A stretch of DNA of 10,659 bases from Bacteroidaceae bacterium (GTDB lineage Bacteria > Bacteroidota > Bacteroidia > Bacteroidales > Bacteroidaceae): contig JAFYYO010000187.1 of the NCBI GenBank assembly GCA_017557475.1, positions 1 to 10,659 on the forward strand, given 5' to 3'. Shown in pieces: positions 1 through 8,554 of the stretch. The notes under the pieces were generated by a model. The model saw only the letters and a list, made by a program, of their open reading frames with translations. It made no database searches and was not told the origin of the DNA. The first letter of the stretch is position 1. Each line of letters starts with the position of its first letter. The position numbers and the translations under genes were made by a program.

Positions 1-315
1 AAGAAAAAGTCGTCCTTGCTTTATGGCGTGTATGCCAATAGTACACTCGATGAGAAGACAAACACCCTCTACACCAAGATTGTCAACCTTTGCGACTCTG
101 GCACTACGGGAAGCCTCGAACTGTCTGGCGGCACGGCTGCAGAAGCAGAGATGGTAAGACTGGTTGGAATGACGGGCGATGATGAGAACACGATGCAGTT
201 CCCCAACAACATCGTTCCTCGACCTGCAAAGATACAAACGGAGGATGCAGGACGCAAACTCACCTTCGAAGTGGCGCCCTTTAGTGTCAACATTATTACA
301 ACGAAACTGAAATAG
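1..315 (+). CDS. Probable GH51 alpha-L-arabinofuranosidase, C-terminal fragment (5' end outside window)
   Basis: The reading frame is open from base 1 to a TAG stop at 313-315, so this is the last 104 residues of a longer protein. The fragment reads as a beta-sandwich, with a stretch like 'DENTMQFPNNIVPRP' and an ending of the type 'F.VAPFSVNIITTKLK'. That pattern (N-S/T-x-x-x-P-x-x-V-x-P, then a 'pfS..vi.lk' strand) is typical of the C-terminal domain of GH51 arabinofuranosidases, which remove terminal alpha-L-arabinofuranose from arabinan, arabinoxylan or arabinogalactan. The catalytic barrel is not in the window, so the family call rests on this tail alone. The next gene starts 27 nt downstream on the same strand, which suggests one operon. 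A TTG at 16 begins an in-frame stretch, but it is internal and not a real start. Other glycosidases with a similar C-terminal sandwich remain possible. Confidence 0.65.
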   Translation, partial: KKKSSLLYGVYANSTLDEKTNTLYTKIVNLCDSGTTGSLELSGGTAAEAEMVRLVGMTGDDENTMQFPNNIVPRPAKIQTEDAGRKLTFEVAPFSVNIITTKLK

Positions 316-342
316 AAGACTAACAACGATACAACTATTATT

Positions 343-1947
343 ATGAAAAAGAAAGTCATCTTATGTGTTGCTTGCTTGCTGATGTGCTTTTGTGCGACAA
401 TGCAGGCTGTGAATATTATTCCTAAACCTACTTCTGTCATTGAGAAAGAGGGTTCATTCTATCTTCGTGATGGTCTGACGATTGGTTATAATGATGTCAG
501 TCTTGAGCCAGCAGCGACTTATTTACAGGAGATGCTTGTGCAAGCGACAGGTTATCGCATCAAGACAGGCAAGAAAGGTAAGATTCAGTTGACACTCGTC
601 GATCCCAATGAAGAAGACGAAAGCTATACCCTAGATGCTGACAAGAAAGGCGTTCGCATCAATGCTGCCAGCTATCGTGGCATTATCAATGGTATCGCCA
701 CTCTTCGCCAACTTCTGCCGCAAGAGATTGAGAGTAAGACTCCCGTTAAGGGCATCAAGTGGAGTGTACCTGCCGTGACTGTCAAGGATAGTCCCAACTT
801 CCATTGGCGCGGACTTATGCTCGACCCTGTCCGACACTTCTTCTCTGTCGAGGAAACCAAGCGTTTGCTCGATGAAATGGCACTTTATAAGCTCAATAAG
901 TTCCATTGGCACCTTTCTGACAACGAGGGCTTCCGCATGGAAGTCAAGGCTTATCCAGGTCTCACTTCAGATACTGTTGCTTGGCGTCGCTTCAATTATC
1001 ACGACCGTCAATGCCTTGAACGTGCAAGCAAAGAGAACAATCCTGCGATGCTTATCCCTTGGAAGTTTTTCAAAGATGTTGAAGGCTATGGTGAACTCTA
1101 TGGCGGTTTCTACAGTCAGGACGAGATTCGAGATGTGGTGAAGTATGCGGAAGTTCGCGGCATCGACATCATCCCTGAGATTGATATGCCGGGGCACAAC
1201 GGAGCTGCCTGCTATTGCTACAAGTGGCTTAGCTGCACACAAAACGGCACAGAGCCTCTTTGCCTTGGTCGGCAGAGCACCATCGAGTTTGCAGAGAAGG
1301 TCTATGACGAGGTCTTCCAGCTCTTCCCTTACGAATATGTGAGCATTGGTGGCGACGAAGTCAACCGTCGTCGTTGGTCGGAATGCAGTGAGTGCAAGAA
1401 GCGCATTGAGAGCGAAGGCTTGAAGGACGTCAGCGAGCTGCAGGCTTGGTTTACAAAGAAGATGGAGAAGTACTTCAATGCTCATGGTCGTCGCATACTT
1501 GGCTGGGACGAGATTCTCGAAGGAGGACTTTCCAAGACGGCTACCGTTCATTGGTGGCGAGGCGATCATCCTGATGTAACCCAGAAGTCAACGGCAATGG
1601 GCAACGAAGTTGTGCTCTGTCCCTTCACTTTCCTCTACTTCGACTATGCCCAGGATGACAATACGCTTCGTCACATCTACGACGGCGACATCGTGCCTGT
1701 TGACTTGAATGCTGAGCAACTGAAGCTCATCAAAGGCATGCAGGCAAACATCTGGTGCGAGCGCATTCCCACGGAGGCTCGCATGGAGTGGATGGTCTTT
1801 CCTCGTGCTTTGGCACTTGCCGAGAAGGCTTGGACGCCTCGTAAAAACCAGAACTGGGACGACTTCCTATCTCGCTTGCAAGAGCACCTGAAGCGCCTTG
1901 ACGCAATGGGCATCCAGTATCGACCTTTGCAGACAAAGCGTCCGTAG
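343..1947 (+). CDS. GH20 beta-N-acetylhexosaminidase, exported
   Basis: The 534-residue product should release terminal beta-linked GlcNAc or GalNAc from glycans by the substrate-assisted mechanism of GH20. Residues 1-22 are a signal peptide (KKK followed by a hydrophobic core, probable cleavage after MQA). The N-terminal GH20b-like domain spans roughly 23-150 and the catalytic barrel roughly 153-500. Visible motifs are FHWHLSDNEGFR (187-198), PEIDMPGH (278-285), the catalytic pair D338-E339 in SIGGDE, the aromatic pocket HWWRGD (403-408), and QANIWCE near 470. All expected active-site elements are present and the length is normal for the family. There are cysteines in the signal peptide but no good lipobox. 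It sits 27 nt after the GH51 fragment and 37 nt before the rhamnosidase, so it is probably the middle gene of an operon. The preferred glycan cannot be told from sequence. Confidence 0.93.
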   Translation: MKKKVILCVACLLMCFCATMQAVNIIPKPTSVIEKEGSFYLRDGLTIGYNDVSLEPAATYLQEMLVQATGYRIKTGKKGKIQLTLVDPNEEDESYTLDADKKGVRINAASYRGIINGIATLRQLLPQEIESKTPVKGIKWSVPAVTVKDSPNFHWRGLMLDPVRHFFSVEETKRLLDEMALYKLNKFHWHLSDNEGFRMEVKAYPGLTSDTVAWRRFNYHDRQCLERASKENNPAMLIPWKFFKDVEGYGELYGGFYSQDEIRDVVKYAEVRGIDIIPEIDMPGHNGAACYCYKWLSCTQNGTEPLCLGRQSTIEFAEKVYDEVFQLFPYEYVSIGGDEVNRRRWSECSECKKRIESEGLKDVSELQAWFTKKMEKYFNAHGRRILGWDEILEGGLSKTATVHWWRGDHPDVTQKSTAMGNEVVLCPFTFLYFDYAQDDNTLRHIYDGDIVPVDLNAEQLKLIKGMQANIWCERIPTEARMEWMVFPRALALAEKAWTPRKNQNWDDFLSRLQEHLKRLDAMGIQYRPLQTKRP

Positions 1948-1984
1948 CGGGTTGCTCACGAAAACGACAGAATGGCATGCTTTT

Positions 1985-4900
1985 ATGAAAACTATCCCAC
2001 TTTTGCTTCTCTTGGCTGGCATAGCTCAGGCACAGCTCCTTCGCGGAGAAAGCCGAATGTACCCTGCTGTGCCCGACAGCGCACTTCTGCACCGTCCTTT
2101 TGGCAAAGCAGACCAGAAGACATTCCTCCATCCTGACCGCATCTTTTATCCCGAGACGTGGTTCCACTTTGTCAACGGAAACGTAAGCCGAGAAGGCATT
2201 ACGCGCGACCTTGAGTCAATCGCTCGGTCGGGCATTCAGGGCATCCAGCTCTTTCATGGTCGTATGAGCGACGATGTGTGGCCCGGCACTCAGGAACCGA
2301 TAGAGTGTCTGACACCCAAATGGGAAGACCTGGTTCGCCACACAGCCAGCGAGGCTCATCGACTGGGCATGCGATTCAGCTTACAGACTTGCCCGGGATG
2401 GGCGATGAGCGGCGGGCCGTGGATTAAACCTGAGCAGGCAATGCGCCATCTTGCTTTTACGCGAACAGACGTTGAGGGCGGCAAAGAGATTGATGTCTTG
2501 CTGCCCATCGATGCAAAGGAGGATTGGCGTGATTGGCGTGACGTTTGTGTGCTGGCCTTCCCTACACCAAAGGGCGACGGTAACCGCCATTTGGAAGTGG
2601 AAGAGGTTCGCGCTGACGACCATCAACAGGAATGGGAGAAACTGCTAAAAGAGGGAAAGGACTTCGTGATGCCTGCCACGCAACCAGACAAGCCTTACCG
2701 CTTCAGTCTCAAGCTCAAGGGTGAAGAGATGCCTCGTTCGGTGGAGTTTAATCCCATCGATAACTTCAACCACGACTTTGGCGTGCAGCCCGACATTCAT
2801 GTGCGCATTGTTGCCGACGGACAAGTGCTTCTCGACTCGGATTTCCCTGCTGCCAATTGGCAAGATTCAGATGTGGGAATGACCTTTGCGCTTCGCCAGA
2901 TAACGGATAACGGGCAGCAGACAAGGGATGGCAGGATTTATCAGGTTGAAATCACAAACCTCCACAACATGCACATCCGTCGTATGCGTTTCCTTTCTGC
3001 TGTCCGAGGCCACAATTGGGAAATGGAAGCGGCCTGGACTTCGCGTTCTCTGCTGCCCTTGACGCTCTTTGATGAGGAGTCGTCCCAAAAGGAAAGTGCG
3101 GGCTTCATCCGTAGAGCTGGTGTTCTCGACCTTTCGAATCGGATGAATGCTCAAGGCCAACTGCATTGGACAGCACCTCAAGGACAGTGGACCATCCTGC
3201 GCATAGGACACGTCAATACAGGCCGACAGAACGGCCCTGCCCCGAAAGAAGCGACGGGTTGGGAAGTCAATAAACTCGATACGGCTTTTGTCACCTATCA
3301 GTTCAATAGTTATATCGGCCGATTGGTCGATGGACCTCTAAAGGGTATACTCAACAATGTGCTAATGGACAGCTGGGAATGTGTCTCGCAGACGTGGACA
3401 CGATACATGAAGGAAGAGTTCCAGACACGTCGCCATTACGACCTGACCACTTGGATGCCAGCCCTATTTGGATGGGTCGTGGACGACAGAGAGCAGACCA
3501 GCCAGTTCCTTGCTGACTGGCGACGCACCATCCACGAGCTCTTTACGCAAAACTTCTACGGACACATGACTCGCCTGGCTCACGAGAAGGGCTTGACGGC
3601 AAGCTACGAGACAGCAGCCGGCGACATCTTTCCCGCTGGTCCGATGGAATACTATAAGTATGCCGATGTGCCCATGACTGAGTATTGGCAGCCCCTTGGC
3701 AACTTCCTTGCCAACCACAACTATAAGCCCATTCGCCCAACGGTTTCAGCTGCTCACATGTACGGCAAGGCAAGAGTCAGTGCGGAATCCTTTACTTCGT
3801 TCGTGCTGACGTGGGACGAACATCTCAGCATGCTTCGCGAGGTCGCTAATCAGAATATGGTCGAAGGCGTCACACACACCATCTTCCATACTTATACTCA
3901 TAACCCAGACCCTGACCGCTACTTCCCTGGTACTTCTTTTGGCAGCGGCATTGGTACGCCTTTCTTGAGAGGACAGACTTGGTGGCCCTATATGAAGCAC
4001 TTCAACACCTATCTTGCCCGTTGCGCCTTCATGCTCGAACGTGGGCGGCCAGTAAGCAGTGTCCTTTGGTATCTTGGCGACGAGACCGAGCAGAAGCCCG
4101 ACCAGTACACGCCTTTCCCTGAAGGTTTCAAGTACGATTACTGCAACACCGATGCCCTGCTTCATCGTATCAGCATAAAAGACGGCAAGTGGGTGACGCC
4201 AGAGGGCATCAGTTACGATTTGTTGTGGATTCCCAAACGCGGACGACTGCTGCCGGAAACGTTGGAACGTCTTTGTCAGTTTGTGGCGCAAGGCGGACGT
4301 TTGGTGGCTGATGAGCCGACAGACATAGCCACTCTTTCAGTCGACCGTCAGCAAGCTTCGCGTTTCTTTAAAGCAAAGAGGCAGTTGTTCGAAAGCGGGA
4401 ACGTCATCCAAGGCACTCCATTGTTCGATGCTCTGCAACTACTCGACCTCAAGCCCGATGTGAAGGGAGATGTCCTTTGGCTTCACCGACAAGACGAGGG
4501 CTCCGATTGGTACATGATTTGCCCGAAACAGGAACAGGCTTTTAGCGGCAATCTCGCCTTCCGTCAGAATGGTCGGGCCGAGTTGTGGAACCCGATGAAC
4601 GGCAGTATCACGCCTATTGCCTCCCAACAAGACGGCGAATATGCCAGCATCGACCTCAATTTGAGTCGCGGCGAGATGCTCTTTGTTGTGTTCAGGCATG
4701 ATGGACAAAAGGCAAAGGAAAAGAGGCAACAGACAGAACTACAGCCTGTTGCGAGCCCTTGGATCATTACTTTTCCGCAGGGATGGGGCGTCGAAGCACC
4801 GCTTTCTCTTAACGAACTAAAGCCTTGGAAAGACTTGCCTTTAAGTGATGAGGGCAAAGCCTTCTCAGGTACTGCTACCTACGAGACCACGTTCCAACTC

Positions 4901-5212
4901 GACCACAAACCTAAAGGAGAACTTCTTTTGAACTTGGGAAAGGTTGAGGAGATAGTTGTGGTAAGTGTGAACGGACACGTCGCGGACACACTTTGGGCTG
5001 AACCTTATGCGACCGACATCACTCGTTTCGTCAGGAAAGGAAGCAATCATTTGAGCGTCCAAGTCACAAGTACTTGGCACAATCGCCTTGTTTATGATGC
5101 CCGCCAACCAAAGGAGCAGCGCAAGACTTGGGTTATCAATGGCCCTTCCGATAAGGCCGAGCTTCGCCCCTCAGGCCTTCTCGGTCCTGTTGAGTTGGTG
5201 GAGCGTAAGTGA
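1985..5212 (+). CDS. GH106-type alpha-L-rhamnosidase, exported
   Basis: The product (1075 residues from the ATG at 1985) resembles GH106 enzymes, inverting alpha-L-rhamnosidases that act on rhamnose-containing pectins and related glycans. The frame stays open upstream to 1898 inside the GH20 gene. The 1985 start was chosen because it gives a clean signal peptide (MKTIPLLLLLAGIAQA, cleavage before Q17). The family's N-terminal signature is at 52-92 (YPETWFHFVNGN, then REGITRDLESIARSGIQG). Two glutamates stand in conserved-looking contexts, E465 in LMDSWE and E601 in SAESF. Their spacing matches the catalytic pair I recall from the Bacteroides enzyme BT0986, so they are candidates for the catalytic acid and base. 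Residues about 960-1070 form a C-terminal jelly-roll of the kind found in GH2-like sandwich domains. Length is normal for GH106. It ends 3 nt from the convergent esterase gene. Confidence 0.88.
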   Translation: MKTIPLLLLLAGIAQAQLLRGESRMYPAVPDSALLHRPFGKADQKTFLHPDRIFYPETWFHFVNGNVSREGITRDLESIARSGIQGIQLFHGRMSDDVWPGTQEPIECLTPKWEDLVRHTASEAHRLGMRFSLQTCPGWAMSGGPWIKPEQAMRHLAFTRTDVEGGKEIDVLLPIDAKEDWRDWRDVCVLAFPTPKGDGNRHLEVEEVRADDHQQEWEKLLKEGKDFVMPATQPDKPYRFSLKLKGEEMPRSVEFNPIDNFNHDFGVQPDIHVRIVADGQVLLDSDFPAANWQDSDVGMTFALRQITDNGQQTRDGRIYQVEITNLHNMHIRRMRFLSAVRGHNWEMEAAWTSRSLLPLTLFDEESSQKESAGFIRRAGVLDLSNRMNAQGQLHWTAPQGQWTILRIGHVNTGRQNGPAPKEATGWEVNKLDTAFVTYQFNSYIGRLVDGPLKGILNNVLMDSWECVSQTWTRYMKEEFQTRRHYDLTTWMPALFGWVVDDREQTSQFLADWRRTIHELFTQNFYGHMTRLAHEKGLTASYETAAGDIFPAGPMEYYKYADVPMTEYWQPLGNFLANHNYKPIRPTVSAAHMYGKARVSAESFTSFVLTWDEHLSMLREVANQNMVEGVTHTIFHTYTHNPDPDRYFPGTSFGSGIGTPFLRGQTWWPYMKHFNTYLARCAFMLERGRPVSSVLWYLGDETEQKPDQYTPFPEGFKYDYCNTDALLHRISIKDGKWVTPEGISYDLLWIPKRGRLLPETLERLCQFVAQGGRLVADEPTDIATLSVDRQQASRFFKAKRQLFESGNVIQGTPLFDALQLLDLKPDVKGDVLWLHRQDEGSDWYMICPKQEQAFSGNLAFRQNGRAELWNPMNGSITPIASQQDGEYASIDLNLSRGEMLFVVFRHDGQKAKEKRQQTELQPVASPWIITFPQGWGVEAPLSLNELKPWKDLPLSDEGKAFSGTATYETTFQLDHKPKGELLLNLGKVEEIVVVSVNGHVADTLWAEPYATDITRFVRKGSNHLSVQVTSTWHNRLVYDARQPKEQRKTWVINGPSDKAELRPSGLLGPVELVERK

Positions 5213-5215
5213 TGA

Positions 5216-8200
5216 TTAACGGACGAGGACTTTCTTGCCCTGCTTGATATAGATGCCTTGTTGGGGATTGCTGACTCGTTGCCCTGCTATATTATAAATT
5301 GCTTCCTCTTTTTCGAAGAGAGTAGGGGTAAGGCCATCGATGCCTGTGATGATTTCATCCAGTCCTTGCAGCCAAGTTGTCAAGTGCGCTACCATCAATT
5401 TGTGATATGCAAAACTTGTGTTGAAGCCGAAGCCGTGACCGCCTGACGCATATCTCTTGTAGGTGACATTCACGCCTGCGTTCGTCAAAGCTGCTTTGTA
5501 CAGCAGACTGTTTTTGGGCATCACGGTTTCATCGTCGTTTGCCCAACAGATATATGTTACAGGCGTTTCAGTGGTTACTTGTAGCTCGTTGCTGTAGAGT
5601 GCTACAAGTTCTTCGCTGGGATTGTCGCCAAGAAGGTTTTGACGGGAGCCTGCATGTGTGTATCGGCTGTCCATAGTGATGACGGGATAGAACAGTATTT
5701 GAAAGGCTGGAAGTTCTGAACCTGTGAGGTGTGTGGCGATTGTGCTTGCCAAGTGACCGCCTGCACTGAAGCCCATCACACCAATGCGATGCGGATTTAT
5801 CAGCAGGTCTTCGGCATTATCACGAAGATACTGCAGAGCAGCTCGAGCATCGTTGAGTGGTACCTCGGGGTTGCCGTGAGGAAGATTGTATGTAAGTACT
5901 GCGGCAGTGAACCCGAGGTCAAGGTAAAAAGGGGCCCAATCGGAACCTTCGTAACTGCCTGCAACGTATGAGTAACCGCCACCAGGAATGATAATGACAG
6001 CTTTGCCGTTGGCATTCTCTTCGGAAGCACGGTAAACCTTGAGCGTTGCACCAGTCGGGAGTGTTTGCTCGTAGACGGTTGGCTGCTTGGCAACATAGTT
6101 CGCAAGAATCTCGAGCGCCTCTGTCGGATCGAAGTCTCCCTCCTCAGTAATCGAGGTTTGGTTGCCGGCATCGTGAGGCGTATAGGTGTTCGCACAGATG
6201 CCAGTTTGCGTACTTGAAGCGCTGTTGAGGACGTATTCACCCATTGTGAGATAGTAGGGATAGTTCTCGGGTGTGCCGGTATAGTTGACCTTGATGGGCT
6301 CTAGATACTCGTTTGAGCAGATGATATTGCTCCAGTCGCTGCTGTAAGACACAGGGTCGCGATACATGAATGATTTGTCAGCGATGCTATAGAGATAGAG
6401 TTGACCTTCGTGACTGATGAATGCGAACTCGCCTTTGGTCGCTCCGATGCCCGTCTTCACAGTGCTTGTGAGCTTTCCGTCAAGGGTTCCCATATCGCCT
6501 CGACTGGTCTTCATGCTGTACTTCTTTGTGTTCTGAGGTCTGAAGATGTTCCATTCGGGCAGTGGGTTCTTTACCTCAATGCCGTCGGCCTCAATGATTT
6601 CCAAGAGGCTCTTTGCCCATATCTCTGCAAGACGGGTTGCTCCTGTTGCATTGGGATGCAGGTAGAAGTAGCCTGCATTGCCGCTTTCGCGAGTGAAGAG
6701 AGCCTTGTTGTTCTCGAAGTATTCCCAGACACCTCGATTGCCGGCAAAGACTTGGTCGTACTCCTCAACGATTGCATCGAGGACGGGATAGTAGCTGTGC
6801 AGACGGTCGAGACCTTCCTGCAGATACTTTGCTCCGTTGTAAGTGCTGGGACTATACCAGATAGGATAGTTGAGCAGAATCTTGCAATCGGGCACAGACT
6901 CAAGGAGTTTATTGATGATAGTCCTGATGTTATTGGCATAAGTATCAGGCGAAACGGGTGCTCCTTCCGTTGTTGTGCAGGCACTATCGTTAGTGCCGAG
7001 CATGATTGAGATGTAGATAAGACCACCATTTTGCCTTTTAAAAGCCTTCGCATTATTGACGATACGAGTAAAGTCATCACGGCCAGGCAGGTAACCCCAA
7101 GTGGTGATGCCGGAATGTCCGCCGTTATAAACGTTCGTCGTAACCTCAGTTGCCTGCTCAATCAAAGCACGACAAACGATTGGCGGAGCCTGTGTGGAGG
7201 CGTTGCTAAGCGTGGCTCCAGCTGTGATACTGTTGCCGATGAAGAGCAAGTTGATGTTGTCTTTCGGGTCGATTGGGTCGGGTTCGCCTTCTACTGCGCG
7301 ATAGACTTGGAAGCGACCAAGCGCAACAAAAGGATTACCATTGGCGTCGTAGCGGTCACTCTTGCCTGCATTGACGGTCTTCTTTACCACGAAACGAATG
7401 TCGGTATAGGCAGCTCCGAGGGCAATATGAGGTGACTGATAACGGTCTGGGTTGTAGCTTGTGAAGTCCGCATTCATGCCTGTGAGGTGCTCCACCTCTG
7501 TCCAATCTCCAGGAAGGTTTGCAGCTTCTATGATGACTTCCGTAGGTGTGTCGTTCGCAGAACCCCAAGTCGTGCCAATCATGGTGAAGATGATGTCCGT
7601 TTCAGGCTGGTTGAGATGAACCTGCAGATAGGGGTCGGTATTCGCAGGAAGCGGCGCAGGATTGCTCCAAGCCGTGTGCCAGATGTACTGATTGGTGCCC
7701 ACGCCGTCGCTTTCAGGACGCAACAGATTGCTTGGCGGGAAGCCGTTCTGCCAGCTGTTTGAAGTTATCTGCGAGTCATCAGTCAGCAAAGCCTCGTCCT
7801 TTTTCCATACTGGACCGATTGGATCAGGCTCTCCTTCGTAGGCTTCAAAGATTTGGAACCGTCCCAAAGAAAGCAGCAAACCACCAGCCGATTGCCTTCT
7901 GTTGGCGTAAGTCTTCTTGACGAGGAACTTCACATCGGTGTATTCAGCGCCCAAGTCGATGTGTGGCGATGTGTAACGCTCTGGGGTATAGGAAGTAAAG
8001 TCCTCGTCCATGTTTGTGAGCGTCATGATGTTCGTCCATTCTCCAGGCAGGTTTGCAGCTTGGATGACGACTTCCGTAGGTGTGTCGTAAGTTGCTTGCC
8101 AGGCTGAACCAATCATGGAGAAGATGAGGTGCTGCTCAGCCTTTGGGAGATGGAACTGCAGGAACGGGTCTTCGTTTGGTCCAATCATCTGGTCTCCACT

Positions 8201-8419
8201 CCAAGCTGTGTGGTAGATGTACTGGTTCGTGCCCACACCATCACTCTCAGGTCGGATGAGGTTGGCGACTGTGAAACGGTCGTCTTCGGGAGGTGTTCCT
8301 GTTATTTGCGAAGCGTTGGTAATCAGCGCATCGCCTTTCTTCCACACCAGTTCAGCTCGCAAAGAAGTGTACAGCATCGTGAGAACTGCGCACATTAAAA
8401 ATGTAAAGAGACGTTTCAT
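5216..8419 (-). CDS. Multidomain exported double esterase: two discoidin-like modules, SGNH hydrolase, alpha/beta hydrolase, sorting-like tail
   Basis: The 1067-residue product carries two different ester-hydrolase folds. Order: signal peptide 1-22 (cleaved after LRA); two tandem discoidin/F5-8C-like modules at about 24-203 and 204-384; an SGNH domain at about 388-612 with GNS (S397 nucleophile), GGHSG (433-437), GTND (475-478) and H588; an unassigned beta-rich module about 620-755; an alpha/beta-hydrolase domain about 765-1022 with PGGGY (oxyanion loop), GFSAGG (S885), D963 and H995; and a tail 1040-1067 (YNIAGQRV, GIYI, GKKVLVR) like the C-terminal segments common on secreted Bacteroidales proteins. 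The alpha/beta-hydrolase domain resembles acetyl/feruloyl carbohydrate esterases. The SGNH domain has F585 where the Asp of the usual DxxH motif is expected. The likely role is de-esterification of plant or host glycan alongside the adjacent glycosidases, but the substrate is inferred from context only. Confidence 0.88.
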   Translation of the reverse strand: MKRLFTFLMCAVLTMLYTSLRAELVWKKGDALITNASQITGTPPEDDRFTVANLIRPESDGVGTNQYIYHTAWSGDQMIGPNEDPFLQFHLPKAEQHLIFSMIGSAWQATYDTPTEVVIQAANLPGEWTNIMTLTNMDEDFTSYTPERYTSPHIDLGAEYTDVKFLVKKTYANRRQSAGGLLLSLGRFQIFEAYEGEPDPIGPVWKKDEALLTDDSQITSNSWQNGFPPSNLLRPESDGVGTNQYIWHTAWSNPAPLPANTDPYLQVHLNQPETDIIFTMIGTTWGSANDTPTEVIIEAANLPGDWTEVEHLTGMNADFTSYNPDRYQSPHIALGAAYTDIRFVVKKTVNAGKSDRYDANGNPFVALGRFQVYRAVEGEPDPIDPKDNINLLFIGNSITAGATLSNASTQAPPIVCRALIEQATEVTTNVYNGGHSGITTWGYLPGRDDFTRIVNNAKAFKRQNGGLIYISIMLGTNDSACTTTEGAPVSPDTYANNIRTIINKLLESVPDCKILLNYPIWYSPSTYNGAKYLQEGLDRLHSYYPVLDAIVEEYDQVFAGNRGVWEYFENNKALFTRESGNAGYFYLHPNATGATRLAEIWAKSLLEIIEADGIEVKNPLPEWNIFRPQNTKKYSMKTSRGDMGTLDGKLTSTVKTGIGATKGEFAFISHEGQLYLYSIADKSFMYRDPVSYSSDWSNIICSNEYLEPIKVNYTGTPENYPYYLTMGEYVLNSASSTQTGICANTYTPHDAGNQTSITEEGDFDPTEALEILANYVAKQPTVYEQTLPTGATLKVYRASEENANGKAVIIIPGGGYSYVAGSYEGSDWAPFYLDLGFTAAVLTYNLPHGNPEVPLNDARAALQYLRDNAEDLLINPHRIGVMGFSAGGHLASTIATHLTGSELPAFQILFYPVITMDSRYTHAGSRQNLLGDNPSEELVALYSNELQVTTETPVTYICWANDDETVMPKNSLLYKAALTNAGVNVTYKRYASGGHGFGFNTSFAYHKLMVAHLTTWLQGLDEIITGIDGLTPTLFEKEEAIYNIAGQRVSNPQQGIYIKQGKKVLVR
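7268..8347 (-). repeat. Intragenic tandem duplication encoding the twin discoidin-like modules
   Basis: Residues about 25-203 and 204-384 of the esterase are two copies of one module. Both open with VWKK, contain RPESDGVGTNQYI, HTAWS, DTPTEV, AANLPG, DFTSY, SPHI, LGRFQ, and close with EGEPDPI. The DNA also remains similar: a 20-base block is identical at 7535-7554 and 8069-8088, 534 bases apart. The fold pattern (a variable loop, then 'DP.LQ.HL', then 'TPTEV.I.AANLPG.W') looks like a discoidin-type carbohydrate-binding beta-sandwich. The retained DNA identity points to a fairly recent duplication or to gene conversion between the copies. Confidence 0.85.
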
Positions 8420-8472
8420 AACGAATATAGGGTTTATGGTTAATAAGTCGTAGTTTTAGTGCTTTCTGCTTG

Positions 8473-8480
8473 CAAAATTA
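8473..8480 (-). promoter_or_regulatory. Probable -7 promoter element of the esterase gene
   Basis: Read on the minus strand this is TAATTTTG, an exact match to the Bacteroidetes -7 consensus TAnnTTTG. It lies 53 nt upstream of the start codon, giving a leader of roughly 45 nt. A matching TTTG at -33 is not clear; only T-rich sequence is found at the expected distance. The site is in AT-rich intergenic DNA and is oriented correctly. Confidence 0.55.
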
Positions 8481-8554
8481 CAAAAAATAGTTGAAACTTG
8501 ATAACGGAAAACAGGAAAAAACTCAACTTGGCAAGCTTCGTCTCAAAACGACCC

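Noticed and set aside
343..408. Lipoprotein signal on the GH20 protein
   Set aside because: Cysteines occur in the signal peptide, but none has a proper L-[A/S]-[G/A]-C lipobox; ordinary signal peptidase cleavage is more likely.
967..1569. 200-residue minus-strand ORF
   Set aside because: It is antisense to the catalytic core of the GH20 gene, including the DE pair.
1898..1984. Upstream start for the rhamnosidase overlapping the GH20 gene
   Set aside because: The added 29 residues do not look like a leader, while the ATG at 1985 starts a clear signal peptide.
5216..5299. Definite type IX secretion sorting domain on the esterase
   Set aside because: The tail resembles C-terminal segments of secreted Bacteroidales proteins, but the window has no secretion genes and the tail is not diagnostic; described only as sorting-like.
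6401..7009. 202-residue plus-strand ORF
   Set aside because: It is the antisense of the SGNH/beta-rich part of the esterase, where the minus strand has clear catalytic motifs.
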